Source: Owenia fusiformis (lineage: Eukaryota; Annelida; Polychaeta; Sabellida; Oweniidae). From it: a stretch of DNA of 64,000 bases. Under the pieces are notes generated by a model. The model worked only from the letters and a program-made list of their open reading frames with translations, did no database searches and was not told the DNA's origin. The position numbers were made by a program, and so were the translations under genes. The stretch is taken from positions 31,149,001 to 31,213,000 of the forward strand of contig CAIIXF020000012.1 of NCBI GenBank assembly GCA_903813345.2. The letters are read 5' to 3'. Below are positions 34,901-44,000 of the stretch, in pieces (the stretch's first letter is position 1; each line of letters starts with the position of its first letter).

Positions 34901-37620
34901 TCAGTACATGGGAACGGCTCAATGAATAATCCATCTTCTTTTCACGAACTGTTATTTTTTGTTGAAATGCAAATACATGAATATCTTACCCGGGGTGACC
35001 CGAAACGGTATCTTCTACACTAGTTTTTACAAGGCATTTTCATGATGTTACCAAGGTAATGTATCATATATATGTATCTTTTATTTCCAACTTTTCGGGT
35101 CGGATTTCATATTAACAATTACATCACTGTATTCCAAGCATTACAGTGTTAAAAGAATAAACATCCGTTTCGGTAACAAAATGACGTGCATATGCTTGTA
35201 GTTGTCTTTTACCTAAACGGATCTGTCATCCTACTTCTCCGAGTTCGCAATTGTTATGCTTAGAGAGATGTTTATCTTCTATATCCGTGGCAAGTTATCT
35301 TTATTCATGTTTTTTTTAAATTTTGTACACCATAACATTTATAGTTACTTGCGAATATGCAATTTCTCACGGCGTAGACTTTTAAAATATATAAAGATGA
35401 CTTAATTTGAATTCTGTTCTAACGTAGCCGAGCGATTTTCTTGAATTTGACAGAAATAATGAGTAATAGTTAAATACATTGTTTGTAACAGTTTTTAACA
35501 GTTTTGAGCAGGTTTTATTACTTTCTGATCATTTGTATCTGAGCCAGATTTAGTCATTTCGCAAATTTCTCACATTTTTTGCAAGAGTTCAATAACAAGC
35601 ATCATTGGCATAAATACACTCATCTTGTTGGATTAAATGTACGCTTAATCCATTTTCTCCTTTCTGGAAAGGATATTATCACGTACAGTATTACTTAACA
35701 CTTTGAATGTGATCAAATAGGGCATACCATTCAAGGCCGAAGCTTATATAATTTTGTAAGTCGTCCAAATCCCAAGTTGTTTATGTGACTGATATGCACT
35801 TTTATGGATGAAAACAGCAAAAAAGGCGAATAGAAAAAATAAACTCAAGAGCATAAAATTGTAAAAATTGATTTTTAATTTTTTTAATCATAACTTATGG
35901 TTCTGGACTGAATATCTTCAGAAACGAGATTCGCTATAGCTGAGACAGAACGAATACATAAGTTAAGAATCCAAGGTCACAGTAAAGAATCCAAGGTCAC
36001 AGTGAAGAATCCAAGGTCACAGTTAAGAATCCAAGGTCACAGAAAATTTATCAACACTTAAACATTTAAAATATGGGTTGTTTTACATCAATCACTTTGG
36101 GTCACTTTGTCCGCATGGAGTATTAACTAAAAAGGGTGAAGATATGTAATATTTACACCCACTCCACAAGTTTGGTAACTGGTAGTATTTTTTTTGAACT
36201 ATACATTGTTTGCGTTGCATTGCATTACATTGTTTACATTGCATTACATTGTTTACATTGCATCGCATTACATTGTTTACATTGCATCGCATTACATTGT
36301 TTGCCTGTTTATGTTGGGCGATTTTTAAAAATTCATCAACTTTCTCATGAATTTCAAAACTATTCTAATTAAAGGAATGCAATAAAGATTAAAACATCAG
36401 AAGGCTTTAACATGCTATTAAATGAATACTCCCAGTTTCCAAACTTATCAAAGGGAGTGTATGTTTTATAAATATATTTCTTTAGTGCATTCTCCATCTT
36501 AGCCCCATAGTCCAACGCATAGCATTCACTTTGAAAGATAAAACTCCGCGTAGGCTAGGCTAAGGGGTAGTTTCAATATTTTATTCATTAAAATACATTT
36601 ATTTCATTATAAAGTATTGAGAAATGTACGTCCATTAAATCGCCCGAATGCAGAACAGCAGGGTAGGGTGCAAGTGCGTGTAGTTGATTAGCCGTTGATT
36701 AAGAAAAAAATATGACCTATAAATAAGATAAATGCCGGTCATAGACCCCATGATTTATATGAGTAATTACCCTTTGAAATAAAAAAGGTGTTTGATTGAA
36801 CAAAATCTCCACATTCATAGTGCTAAAGACTCCTGTTTATTTAAACTTATTTTACTGCGCTGTGAAAATATATACACATACACTGCACAAACAATACGAT
36901 ACATAACTTATTTAAATAATAGGTAACATATATTTTAACCACCTCTTTAAGTGACCAACTTTTGTCACATTTGTTCCGATTTTATCTACGGCGCCCGGCC
37001 GATTGAGTATTTTTTCAAAGATGAATACAATATTGAGCAAAACACTCAATTGGGCGGGAGCCAGCCGATGGATCGGAACAAATGTGACCAAGGCATAAAT
37101 GAAGTAGTTTCTGAAGAAGTTCAATTATTTCAATTTGTATCATTATTATTCTTTGGCAGAACAACATAAACTTGAGTTTCTTTGTAAAAGCGGGTGTGGT
37201 TTTTGACGACGAACTCTGACTCGGTGAGATAATAGATTAATTGTAAAATGAAAGAGTGGAAGACGAAGCTCTCTTTTAAGAAGTGAAGTCGAACGAATGC
37301 AAAGGGTAAAATTGATGCAATACGATAGATCATAATCACAAACTAAATGAAACTGTCAAAGAGAAAAATAATTTAACTTCTTTGGCAATTGAAGTTGCCC
37401 ACATTAAAATGCAATTGACCGTGAATTTTTGGCCCACCAATGTAAGGTCAAATGTTTTTGACATCTCTCTTTTTTCTTCCCTTCTGAAGACCAAACAAAC
37501 AAACAAACATACAAACAAACAAACAAAAAACACAAACAAACAAAATAAACAAATAGTCTTACCGGCTGCGTTTGCTACGGCTAGAACAACTGCCAACGTT
37601 TTCCAGAAAAATGTCTGCAT
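16718..37620 (-). CDS. Secreted/GPI-anchored alpha-carbonic anhydrase, complete gene of 8 exons
   Basis: Predicted enzyme of 318 residues that interconverts CO2 and bicarbonate outside the cell. The exons join with consistent phases (1,1,1,0,0,1,0) and sum to 957 nt including the stop: 37563-37620, 29940-29963, 25548-25721, 24726-24874, 23770-23862, 22153-22237, 17154-17314, 16718-16930. A signal peptide covers residues 1-19. Zinc ligands are His112, His114 and His137; the proton-shuttle His is His84; Glu124 and Thr225 match the catalytic gatekeepers (Glu106/Thr199 of human CA II). The family signature SEHTLNGNKYSMEVHIV crosses the exon 4/5 junction. Cys39 and Cys229 match the disulfide of CA4-type enzymes. 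N-glycosylation sites: N74, N147, N188. A Thr-rich stalk and an 18-residue hydrophobic end (301-318) suggest a GPI anchor. All active-site residues are present, so it should be active. A paralogue starts at 60897 on the other strand. Confidence 0.95.
17154..17314 (-). CDS. Carbonic anhydrase 1, exon 7
   Basis: 161 bp encoding residues 195-248. Contains FRYSGSLTTPTCDESVIWTV, the conserved block with Thr225/Thr226 at the active site and Cys229 for the disulfide. It ends in phase 0 at the donor CAG/GTGAAT. Confidence 0.95.
17375..17778 (-). mobile_element. Dispersed element with GGGGGTTCACTC end, copy 1
   Basis: Minus-strand copy of the element at 34519-34888. Shared order: GGGGGTTCACTCTAA, TTAGGTATGT-like segment, GGCATAAACCATGG, TTTTTAAGGTCAAA, AAAAATTGGTTAAATCAGTT, and GCGCCAAAGA-like sequence near the far end. 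The far terminus is eroded. The similar peptide frames in the two copies (RGFTLN..GRYV.H.QFW) come from shared repeat DNA, not from a gene. Confidence 0.75.
18387..18574. mobile_element. MITE, TACACTCCCCTCC family
   Basis: Left end TACACTCCCCTCCAAAAGTT, right end AACTTTTTGAGGGGAGTGTA, 188 bp in all. It lies in intron 6 of the carbonic anhydrase gene. Confidence 0.85.
21213..21584. mobile_element. MITE with TTTAAAGGGGCAACAA ends, copy 1
   Basis: Ends TTTAAAGGGGCAACAA and TTGTTGCACCTTTAAA form 16-bp terminal inverted repeats. The interior contains TTTCTTAAAATGTATGG, GTGTAAATTCAGTTCAAAGC and CCACCACGTTTCAAGAGGAA, all found in order in a second copy at 48066-48336. The second copy lacks about 35 bp near TCAGGGCAACATTTGGC. 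Confidence 0.85.
22153..22237 (-). CDS. Carbonic anhydrase 1, exon 6
   Basis: 85 bp encoding residues 167-194 (VGDADNTAYNPILDSLSG..., with an NAT glycosylation site). It starts in phase 0 after GATTTTAG and ends in phase 1 at GTATGA. Confidence 0.92.
22238..23769 (-). other. Intron 5 of carbonic anhydrase 1 (1.5 kb)
   Basis: AT-rich intron. I see no clear element or exon in it. A palindromic segment, CGTCATCACCGCGGTTACTA near 23288, is locally GC-rich. Confidence 0.75.
23770..23862 (-). CDS. Carbonic anhydrase 1, exon 5
   Basis: 93 bp, phase 0 at both ends. It encodes VHIVHYN with the third zinc ligand (His137), the NVS glycosylation site and the buried strand LAVLGFFFQ. Donor CAA/GTAAGT, acceptor ATTTACAG. 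Confidence 0.95.
23863..24725 (-). other. Intron 4 of carbonic anhydrase 1
   Basis: 863 bp, roughly half of it taken up by the nested inverted-repeat element at 24267-24718. The remainder includes a TTCTTCTTTTC / TATTGTACTATTG simple-sequence tract at 23930-23975. Confidence 0.85.
24267..24718. mobile_element. Nested inverted-repeat element next to a splice donor
   Basis: Outer ends: GCCTCGGTCGCATTTG with CGGCGGCCGTAGCTTC, matched by GAAGCTACGGCCGCCG and CAAATGTGACTGAGGC. Inside is a second inverted repeat (about 24380-24660): AGAGAGATTTCGCAACTCAC...ATAGCATG and CATGCTATAAGTAAGTTGCG...TCTCTCT, with palindromic TATGGACGTATAT at the centre. The inner unit looks like a separate insertion into the outer one. 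The outer ends resemble the TGCCTTGGTCACATTTG family. Confidence 0.8.
24726..24874 (-). CDS. Carbonic anhydrase 1, exon 4 (zinc site)
   Basis: 149 bp encoding residues 86-135, including QLHFHWG with two zinc ligands (His112, His114) and GSEHTLNG with the catalytic Glu124. It ends in phase 0 at the donor GAG/GTAATA. A transposable-element end lies about 8 bp beyond the donor. Confidence 0.95.
24875..25547 (-). other. Intron 3 of carbonic anhydrase 1, with G-run repeat
   Basis: 673 bp. It contains a run of 13 G (25325-25337) followed by CGCCCCCCTGG and, near 25383, CTGGTTACGGGCCTAG, a decayed member of the element seen whole at 48532-48731. 25419-25445 carries AAGGGCGTTACAATACCCGG, shared with 51105 and 57654. 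Confidence 0.8.
25548..25721 (-). CDS. Carbonic anhydrase 1, exon 3
   Basis: 174 bp, phase 1 at both ends. It encodes residues 28-85: Cys39 of the predicted disulfide, the QSPIN motif, the NKT glycosylation site and the shuttle histidine in NNGHT. The part from about 25630 downward in coordinate is almost identical to the paralogue, while the part before it is not. Confidence 0.94.
26234..26298. repeat. Hairpin with 28-bp arms
   Basis: CGAAGATGACCGAAGATGCT then TCAAGGAA is matched by its near-complement ending AGCATCTTCGGCCATCTTCG. The loop is about 9 bp. Intronic, with no coding link. Confidence 0.8.
27257..27278 (+). repeat. Run of 22 G
   Basis: Uninterrupted G run within GGGGCGGACTCAAGGA...GGTGGGTGGGC. 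It belongs to the dispersed family that starts CAGGGGCGGA. Confidence 0.9.
27805..28008 (-). pseudogene. Decayed Tc1/mariner-type transposase, C-terminal part
   Basis: The 67-codon frame matches the familiar end of mariner/IS630-type transposases (D..FFLWGYLK..VY..KP..L..LK..I..EI), here as FFLRGYLKDHFYAKP and LEQLKTSIRTEI. The catalytic N-terminal and central parts are missing. A homologous decayed copy lies inverted at about 28190-28325 in the same element. Confidence 0.7.
28190..28325 (+). pseudogene. Second, inverted transposase 3' fragment (frameshifted)
   Basis: Plus-strand mate of the fragment at 27805-28008. FLSGYLG and EEQLKGNKIREVQNIPPELL are in different frames and correspond to FLRGYLK and LEQLKTSIRTEI in the other arm. 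It is not translatable as one protein. Confidence 0.6.
29940..29963 (-). CDS. Carbonic anhydrase 1, exon 2 (24-bp micro-exon)
   Basis: Between TTTCAG and GTAAGT. Together with the split codons it encodes EWGYHGDNG, the Trp-Gly-Tyr motif at the start of the mature alpha-carbonic anhydrase domain. Both ends are phase 1. The paralogue has the same 24-bp exon at 61709-61732. Confidence 0.93.
31618..31702. repeat. Short tandem repeat, about 19-bp unit
   Basis: About four units of the form ACTTTAGACGTAATCTCATA, with small changes. Intronic. Confidence 0.75.
32314..32472. repeat. Long hairpin, arms of about 60 bp
   Basis: The left arm (GGAATAAATAATGATAGGCC onward to GTTGGACAGAATGTT) is mirrored almost perfectly by the right arm, which ends GGCCTATCATTATTTATTCC. 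The centre is also self-complementary (TTGTACAAA...TTTGTAC). A complete fold would include nearly all 159 bp. No family relative is seen in this window. Confidence 0.85.
33231..33374. mobile_element. MITE, TGCCTTGGTCACATTTG family, copy 1
   Basis: GGTCACATTTGCTCCGATCC at the left, and GGAGCAAATGTGACCAAGGC at the right. The centre is palindromic (CGGCCGATTGATTGTTTTGT / ACAAAATACTCAATCGGCCG). About 143 bp, with no coding capacity. Confidence 0.88.
34519..34888 (+). mobile_element. Dispersed element with CCCGGGGGTTCACTC ends, copy 2
   Basis: Begins CCCGGGGGTTCACTC and ends GAGTGAAACCCCCGGG, giving inverted termini. CTGAGG flanks both sides (34513-34518 and 34889-34894), a possible target-site duplication. 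Homologous to 17375-17778. Both copies lie in introns of the same gene, in opposite orientation. Confidence 0.8.
35961..36040 (+). repeat. Four 20-bp tandem units containing TCCAAGGTCA
   Basis: Four head-to-tail 20-bp units starting at 35961, 35981, 36001 and 36021, each AG(T)NAAGAATCCAAGGTCAC. Each holds CCAAGGTCA, which fits the extended half-site bound by monomeric nuclear receptors of the NR5A/ERR type. Any regulatory role is inference. Confidence 0.9.
36154..36461. mobile_element. MITE, TACACTCC family, with internal TTTACATTGCAT repeat
   Basis: Left end TACACCCACTCCACAAGTTTGG-like, right end CAAACTTATCAAAGGGAGTG then TA. Between them, 36207-36305 is a tandem array of about 19-24-bp units built from ACATTGTTTACATTGCAT. 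The pentamer-like core resembles the satellite at 37974-38340. Confidence 0.75.
36956..37099. mobile_element. MITE, TGCCTTGGTCACATTTG family, copy 2
   Basis: GTCACATTTGTTCCGATTTT at the left, GATCGGAACAAATGTGACCA then AGGCATA at the right. The centre has the CGGCGCCCGGCCGATTGAGT palindrome. It lies in intron 1 near exon 1. The paralogue has a member in its intron 1 as well, but in the other orientation relative to the gene, so the two insertions are independent. Confidence 0.88.
37494..37553 (+). repeat. (CAAA)n tract
   Basis: Imperfect CAAA tetranucleotide repeat about 10 bp inside intron 1 from exon 1. On the gene strand it reads (TTTG)n. The paralogue has a shorter TTTGTTTGTTTGTG tract at the same place. 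Confidence 0.85.
37563..37620 (-). CDS. Carbonic anhydrase 1, exon 1 (signal peptide)
   Basis: ATG at 37618-37620. Nineteen codons read MQTFFWKTLAVVLAVANAA, a signal peptide with a short n-region, a hydrophobic core and small residues before cleavage. It ends in phase 1 at a GTAAGA donor. The start is supported by the paralogue at 60897, which has the same ATG, length and phase with only two base changes. Confidence 0.93.
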
Positions 37621-37730
37621 TTTTCAACCGTGATGTTCCTAATCGATGTGAAGTCCTACTGAACGTCTGGTGCAGTTGTTAAATCTCGGGTTAACGGTTT
37701 TGTCAACGATCCCAGCAGACCTGAATTATC
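37621..37730 (-). promoter_or_regulatory. 5' flank / 5' UTR of carbonic anhydrase 1, shared with the paralogue
   Basis: Reading toward the ATG on the minus strand, this contains CAGATA, GGATCGTTGAC, CGTTAACC, then AGGAACATCACGGTTG just before the start codon. The same blocks in the same order precede the paralogue (60800-60896). I see no convincing TATA box at a usual distance; ATAAAA near 37775-37780 is a weak candidate. Confidence 0.6.
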
Positions 37731-37973
37731 TGACCCAACTGATTCGGTTTTGGCAAATGTCTTATTTACGCTCGTTTTATCCCTTAATCACTACAATGCG
37801 TTCGTTTCACTCTGGCAATATAGTAAGTATCGATATCAATCAACAGCGAAATATGCGAGCGGCTGGAGTGTTAAAAATGAGCACGTCGCTCTTATTTATA
37901 TTGGTTGCCAGCACATGCGAATCACATAAATGAGTCAAAAGCAAATAAATACGAGGGACGAGCTATTGGAGAT

Positions 37974-38345
37974 ATTACATTACATTACATTACATGGCAT
38001 TGCATTGTATTAGATTGCATCGCATTACATTACATTGCATTGTATTGGATTGGATTGCATTGCATTACATTGCATTGTATTAGATTGCATCGCATTACAT
38101 CACATCACATTGTATTGGATTGGATTGGATTGGATTGGATTGCAGTGCATTACATTGCATTGTATTGCATTACATCTTATTACATTGCATTGCATTGTAT
38201 TACATTATATTACATATTTGGCTTTATTTTATTTTGCTAATTTGTTATGGTATGTTATGTTTTGTTATTGTAATGGTTATGCTATGTTACGTTACGCTAA
38301 GTTATGTCATGTTATGTTTTGTTAAGCTATGTTATGTTATATTAC
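37974..38345. repeat. Degenerate pentanucleotide satellite
   Basis: Runs of five-base units of the form ATTAC/ATTGC/ATTGG/ATTGT (for example CATTACATTACATTACATGG and GGATTGGATTGGATTGGATT), passing at about 38240 into a GTTAT/GCTAT pentamer version. The open frames here on the plus strand (LHCIALHYI-like) are reading-through of the repeat. It begins about 350 bp upstream of the carbonic anhydrase 1 start codon. Confidence 0.93.
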
Positions 38346-39270
38346 CCTGAGCGCAGAGTCTGGCTATAATCTACCCTAAAGAGTGAAGATGAAGCTATCT
38401 TTTGAGAAGCGAAGCCGAACAAATGCAAAGCGTAATGTTATATTAATCATATTATTTAATACTATATTTTATTATTTAATTCTATATTACAGTATATCTT
38501 TCTAAAGAAAATTATTATTGTATAGGTTTCTCGCTTATTTTAGATATGTGCTCAAGTAAAATCCAAAATTTTGATTCACACTACCCTACCTCGATCGCGC
38601 ATGCGCGAGACTTTTGATTTTCGCCCAGGGCACTTTTGAGTAAATTGACTGCATCTCAGAAAGCTTAGAACGTATCGAGAAAGAAATTGGTCATTATTGT
38701 TATTCACTCAATTCCAATTGTAAATTAGTGAAGTACATGTTCAAAACTATATATGTCTCTACAAAGAAACAAATAAATAAAATCGTTTTAGATTTTCAAA
38801 TACGTGTAGGTGATACATGTATGTCTGGATACAGGGCACAGAATGTGAAACTTTGATCTATACAGGGCACAGCCAATGTAAATTGTTCAATAGTACAGGG
38901 ATCATTTGATACAGGACGATTTGCTGGTTTTATATCAAAACCAATTATAAGATGGTCAGTAATATATCAGAAACATTTACTTTGTACAATAGTGCGACGG
39001 TACATTTTTGAACCACTAAATGTAATTGGTCTAATCTTAATTTTCAAACGAGTACAATAACAATGTACGCACATATGCCAATCATTATTTCTAATGCGCT
39101 TGATATCCAGTGGTACATGGAACTATATTTGATATTTGACATCAAAAACCAGAATATAATGAATTATAGAAAGAATGATACGTTTCATTAGATTATATTA
39201 TTAATGTACACTCTTCATTATAATAGAACACAGAGAAAACTGATATTTGGGCTAAAAGTAGGCTTTTATT
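38346..39270. other. Spacer, no gene seen
   Basis: AT-rich. 38372-38430 (AGAGTGAAGATGAAGCTATC...) resembles 37250-37310 and 58798-58860 (GAAGCGAAGCCGAACAAATG-type), a small dispersed sequence. 38815-38900 has two TACAGGGCACAG phrases. No exon supported. Confidence 0.4.
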
Positions 39271-41083
39271 ATGTCCCCACCACATAGTGTGGGGCCATAT
39301 TGTCGGCCTAGGCGCGTCTGTCTGTCCGTATGTCCGTATGTCCGTCTGTCTGTCCGTCCGTCCGTACGTCCGGCAGATTTCTCCAAAACCGCTACAGATA
39401 TCACCTTCAAATTTTCAGGGATAACTTATGAGTGCATCTAGATGTGGATCAAAAAAATTTAACTCGATACCTACTTCCTGTCGGCCATTTTGAAGTCAAA
39501 TGCTAAAATCCTTGTCTGCAAACTTTAAGAAAAATGGCTTCACAGTTGCTTTTGAAACTTTAACATCTTGTTCAGCTCACTTCATTCTAGATCTGATTAA
39601 GTTTTGGACCTGTTAGCTCAGTCATGTCAGCCATTTTGAATGTTTTAAGAAAAGTTAGCGCGCGATAATACTTAGTATCATATTGAATGGTGTTTTTCAG
39701 TTTTCATACCATAACTATTTAGTAGCTTTAATATAATTTCAGGTGTACTTTGTTGTAAAAGCCTATGTTATTGTTGACAGTACAGTTATATGTGATAATT
39801 TTGTAAAAAGAAATCAGCAAAAACTCATAATCACTTTTTTATTGTTGGCCATTTTGGATTTTTCCGTCCTAAAATCTTGTCTGTAAAGTCTTGTCTACGC
39901 GTTTTCAGGTGAACCGTTTGGTAGATCAATTTCAAATTTTCAGGGATGATTCTTAGTACGAAAATCTAGATCTGATTAGTTTTTGGGCATTCTGGGTAAA
40001 TGTCAAGGCAGCCATTTTGGATTTTCCGTCCTAAAATCTTGTCTGTAAAGTCTTGTCTACGCATTTCCAGGTGAACTGTTTGGTAGATCAATTTCAAATT
40101 TTCAGGGATGATTCTTAGTATGAAAATCTAGATCTGATCAGTTTTTTAGCATTCTAGATAAATGTCAAGGCAGCCATTTTGGATTTTCCATCTTAAAATC
40201 TTGCCCATAAAGTCTTGTCTACACATTGTTAGGTTAACCGTGTGGTAGATCGATTTCAAATTTTCAGGGATGATTCTTAGTATGAAAATCTAGATCTGAT
40301 TATTAGTTTTTTGGCATTCTGGGTAAATGTCAAGGCAGCCATTTTGGATTTTCTGTCCTAAAATCTTGTCTGTAAAGTCTTGTCTACGCAATTTCCAGGT
40401 GAACCGTTTGGTGGATCAATTTCGAATTTTCAGGGATGATTCTTAGTATGTAAATCTAGATCTATTTAGTTTTTTGGCATTCGGGACAAATGTCAAGGCA
40501 GCCAATTTGGATTTTCTGTCTTAAAATCTTGCCTGTAAAGTCTTGTCTACGCGTTTTTAGGTGAACCGTTTGGTAGATCAATTTCAAATTTTCAGGGAAG
40601 ATTCTTAGTATGAAAATCTAGATCCGATTAGGTTTTGGGCATTCTGGGTAAATGTCAAGGCAGCCATTTTGGATTTTCTGTCCTAAAATCTTGTCTGTTA
40701 AGTTTTGTCTACGCATTCCAGGTGAACCGTTTGGTTGATCGATTTCAAATTTTCAGGGATGATTCTTAGTATGAAAATCTGGAAGAGATCAGTTTTTTGG
40801 CATTCTGGATAAATGTCAAGGCAGCCATTTTGGATTTTCCGTCCTAAAATTTTGTTTGTAAAGTCTTGTTTACATGTTTTCTGGTTGACTGTATGAGGGA
40901 TCAATTTCAAATTTTCAGGGGTGGTTCTTAGTATGAAAATCTAGAACTGACTAATTTTTTGGCTTTCTGGGTAAATTTTAAGGTGGCCATTTTGGATATT
41001 CCGTCCTCAAATTGTGTCGGTAAAGTCTTGTCTACTCATTTTTAGGATAACCATTTGACGGGATCACCCATAGGTGGGGACAT
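39271..41083 (+). mobile_element. 1.8-kb element with ATGTCCCCACC ends and 162-bp tandem core
   Basis: Starts ATGTCCCCACC and ends GGTGGGGACAT (11-bp inverted termini). A (GTCTGTCC)-type simple repeat follows at 39318-39372. The core is a tandem array: the landmark CAGGGATGATTCTTAGTA recurs at 39941, 40103, 40265, 40431, 40593, 40754 and 40916, a period of about 162 bp, with a first diverged unit at 39416. Units carry CAAGGCAGCCATTTTGGATT and CCGTCCTAAAATCTTGTCTG. No transposase frame. Confidence 0.88.
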
Positions 41084-44000
41084 TTTGTACACATTTGTGT
41101 TCTTGTTTATTCATTTACTATCAAAACATTAAATATGAAATTATGAAATTTTGTATTGCATTGAAAATTGAAATGATGCCAATTACACTACCCGCAAAAG
41201 GATTAGAAAACCTGGAAACTATCCAAAAGATAAATGGACACACAATTACATGATAAATATATGGCATTCAGATTCATTAAAAACATTATTCCAAATGGAA
41301 TAAACTTCAATGATGCACGAATGCTTATAGGGGGCGGGGGAGAGGGTGGACGTCATTGGAATATTTCAAATGCTTTGGGAATGATTGCCAAAAAACTGCG
41401 AAATAACTATGTGTGGGCATGGATCACTGTAACGGTGAATTTGAATAAAAACAAGCAGCACATGATTATTGGTACCAATTTGAATGTTAACTAGACTAGT
41501 GCTGCATCATTTAGTCTTATATGACATGTTTTATGTCAGACGTTTTTGGATTACATTTGCTCCAGTGATCTTGCATTCAATCATGAAACGCTCATCACCA
41601 CACACCGCAAAACAAACTGTAATGCTCTTTGTTACAAGAGAAAAAATGTTTTATAAATATGTTCTGCCTTACGGCAAAGTAAAGATACATTTCTGGCACT
41701 TTTTATTCATCTTGGAATCTTAGAAAAACATTTAATTCTCAAAATACAGGTGAATAACATACTAGGAAACGTACAATGACACGCAGTATAAATAACAGTT
41801 AACTGGTGGTTTTGTTGCATATCACTGTCAAAAGAAGTAAAATATTCAAAGGGAAACTTAAACGGGCCCTGTACTTTAATGGATTTACTAAAACGTATTC
41901 TGTATTGCGTTTAATCTTCACTTCACTGCACCCACTTTTCTCACTTTGCCTTTACAGGACACTTGCTAACAATATTCTACAAACTACTTGATGAATCTGG
42001 TAGAACACTGGGAATATATGTAAAAAGTAGTTTACGTTCAGAAATATGAAAATATGCATATGGAAAATAAACCCGTACGTCCTCCATTTGGAACTTAAAT
42101 GTACCTTGTATCCCTTTGAAACGTGTTTACGTGGTAGGGCAGTGTGTACTTGGTGTGGTACTGTTTTTGTAATAATTTGCCTAATTAGCCATATATAGCT
42201 GTAGTTTTGTGCCTGGGCCAAAAAGACGTCAATACAAATTAAAGATTCTTTCAAAATCATGCAGTTTTTCATCATCTTGGGCACTTTTAGAGAAAAGTTG
42301 TCAAAAACGAACCCCCATGGCATTTTCAAAAAGTGACCCCCGACTCGTAGCAAAAGCTGCATGTCTTAAAATTATAGTTAGTGGCATTTTTGTATGGTAG
42401 GTATCAGTTGTATGGTAGTGGTATCAGTTGTATTGTAGTGGTATCACTTATATTGTAGTGGTATCACATTTTTTTATTATTGTAGAATCACTATAAACGA
42501 AAAACAAGAGAAACAAATATGCCCACATTATCAGCGTTAATATATAGAGCATGGATGTGTATAAATATCAGAAAATAAAATAGTTGGTGACAGTTGATAA
42601 CCTTAAAGCAAACGCACTGACAAATGAATATATGATTTCGCCATGCCAAACTTTTAGCCTTTTTATACGACATATTCAGAAAAATACAAGAACTAGGGCA
42701 CACTGCACATACCGTATAGTGTAGGCTGTAAACAACGCCTTGCCCATTGACGACACATATTAATGTTCTCAAAATCACCATTCGTTTTTGTTATTATATC
42801 CAGTAGAGGGATTTTACTCATAAAACGGTATTTGAAATCATTAAATATACACGATGCATTTGTATGAAGTTGACATGCAATTTCGATACAGGTCATAAAT
42901 CATGGGCGAATCCTTGTTAGACTGATCTCTGCGCAAGCGAGGGTTGCTCAAAATGTTCTTGGAGAATGTGGGGCATTGTAAACTTGATTGTCTATATTCT
43001 ATCTATGCGATCCCATTCCCATATTAAGAATATAGGGACGTGTCCAACTACTATAGGCGAAGTAGAGCCAAAAAAGTTACAGAAAGCAAGCCCAATGTCC
43101 TGTTTAAGAACCCCTATTCTAACTATTGAAAATGGGCACTATCCGACATGAATCTCATTGTTGAGACTCGATCAACTTGATTTTTTTCTGAGAAAATGGG
43201 GATTTCAGCAAGGGCGCATTGTCTTAACATGACTATTGACTTAGCATTGGGATACCATCATGTATGTTCTCATTAGTTATGGGGGTGGGGTGGGGGGGGG
43301 GATTGCCACGCTACGCCCATATGCAACAAAAAGTGTCCATTACAGCACAATTGTCTCAGTGAGGAGAAGCCAGAGCCAAGAGTCAGTCGGTGTATGCTGG
43401 TATAAAATAAGTGCACTGAGCTATAATTCGTACGTAATGACGTCTATCTGGCCCCAGGCCCAAAACTACATTGCACTGGCATGTGCGGGTAATAAGGCGA
43501 ATTATTTTAATATACCCTTTAAGGTAAACACAGTTCTGGCCTGGTTGGTGTCAAAACAAACGCGCCCAATTGAATTCCATAGTATTCCATGAAACAATAT
43601 TATCTTTAACGCAAGTTAACGCCATGGCGTGCATAACATTAATTGCTTATTTTGCAAGTAGGTCGTTGCCAGTTTCTCCATCGGGGGGGGGGGGGGGTTG
43701 ATAAGAGTCAGATAACATAGGACATAGAAAACAGTTCCGGATTATAAAGAGAGAATCAATTTTCATCTCAACTTTTAGGGTTCAGTTCAAAATAGTTCAT
43801 GAGTTTTCATGATTTTTTACGTGTGCTACATAGGGAATTTACCCAACAAGGAAATCACATTTTTAAAGAAAATCAAAATTTCAAAGTGGATAAATAATTT
43901 TTTTAACCTTTAGATAACATTTTGTACGTAGCTTTCAAATATGATTTCTGGAGTAAAATTTGAATGTATTATGATGAAATCAGGATTATTTCTACTTGTA

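Larger units (their letters stand above)
29964..37562 (-). other. Intron 1 of carbonic anhydrase 1 (7.6 kb)
   Basis: The largest intron. Elements in it: hairpin 32314-32472, MITE 33231-33374, element 34519-34888, 20-bp tandem repeat 35961-36040, MITE 36154-36461 with a TTTACATTGCAT repeat inside it, MITE 36956-37099, and (CAAA)n at 37494-37553. 29970-32300 is AT-rich with short ACTTTAGACGTAATCTTAT tandem copies at 31620-31700. The 5' end of this intron resembles intron 1 of the paralogue (GTTTGTTTGTG and TCTTCA.GGGGA blocks). Confidence 0.8.

Noticed and set aside
37775-37780. ATAAAA as a TATA box for carbonic anhydrase 1
   Set aside because: It is about 155 bp from the ATG and has no counterpart at the same place in the paralogue; not reported as a feature.
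37905-38350. Three overlapping plus-strand open frames of 76-111 codons
   Set aside because: They translate the pentanucleotide satellite; a five-base repeat without stops is open in several frames at once.
40698-40910. Minus-strand frame in the 39-41 kb element
   Set aside because: It is one reading of the 162-bp tandem unit; other units in the array do not keep the frame.
41952-42362. 136-codon minus-strand frame, the longest in the window
   Set aside because: AT-rich, no motif, and it overlaps a decayed repeat (GAAAAACTGCATGATTTTG family in reverse). Length alone is not convincing here.
43260-43592. 110-codon plus-strand frame starting at a G run
   Set aside because: Begins in a simple G-rich repeat and shows no family similarity or splice support.
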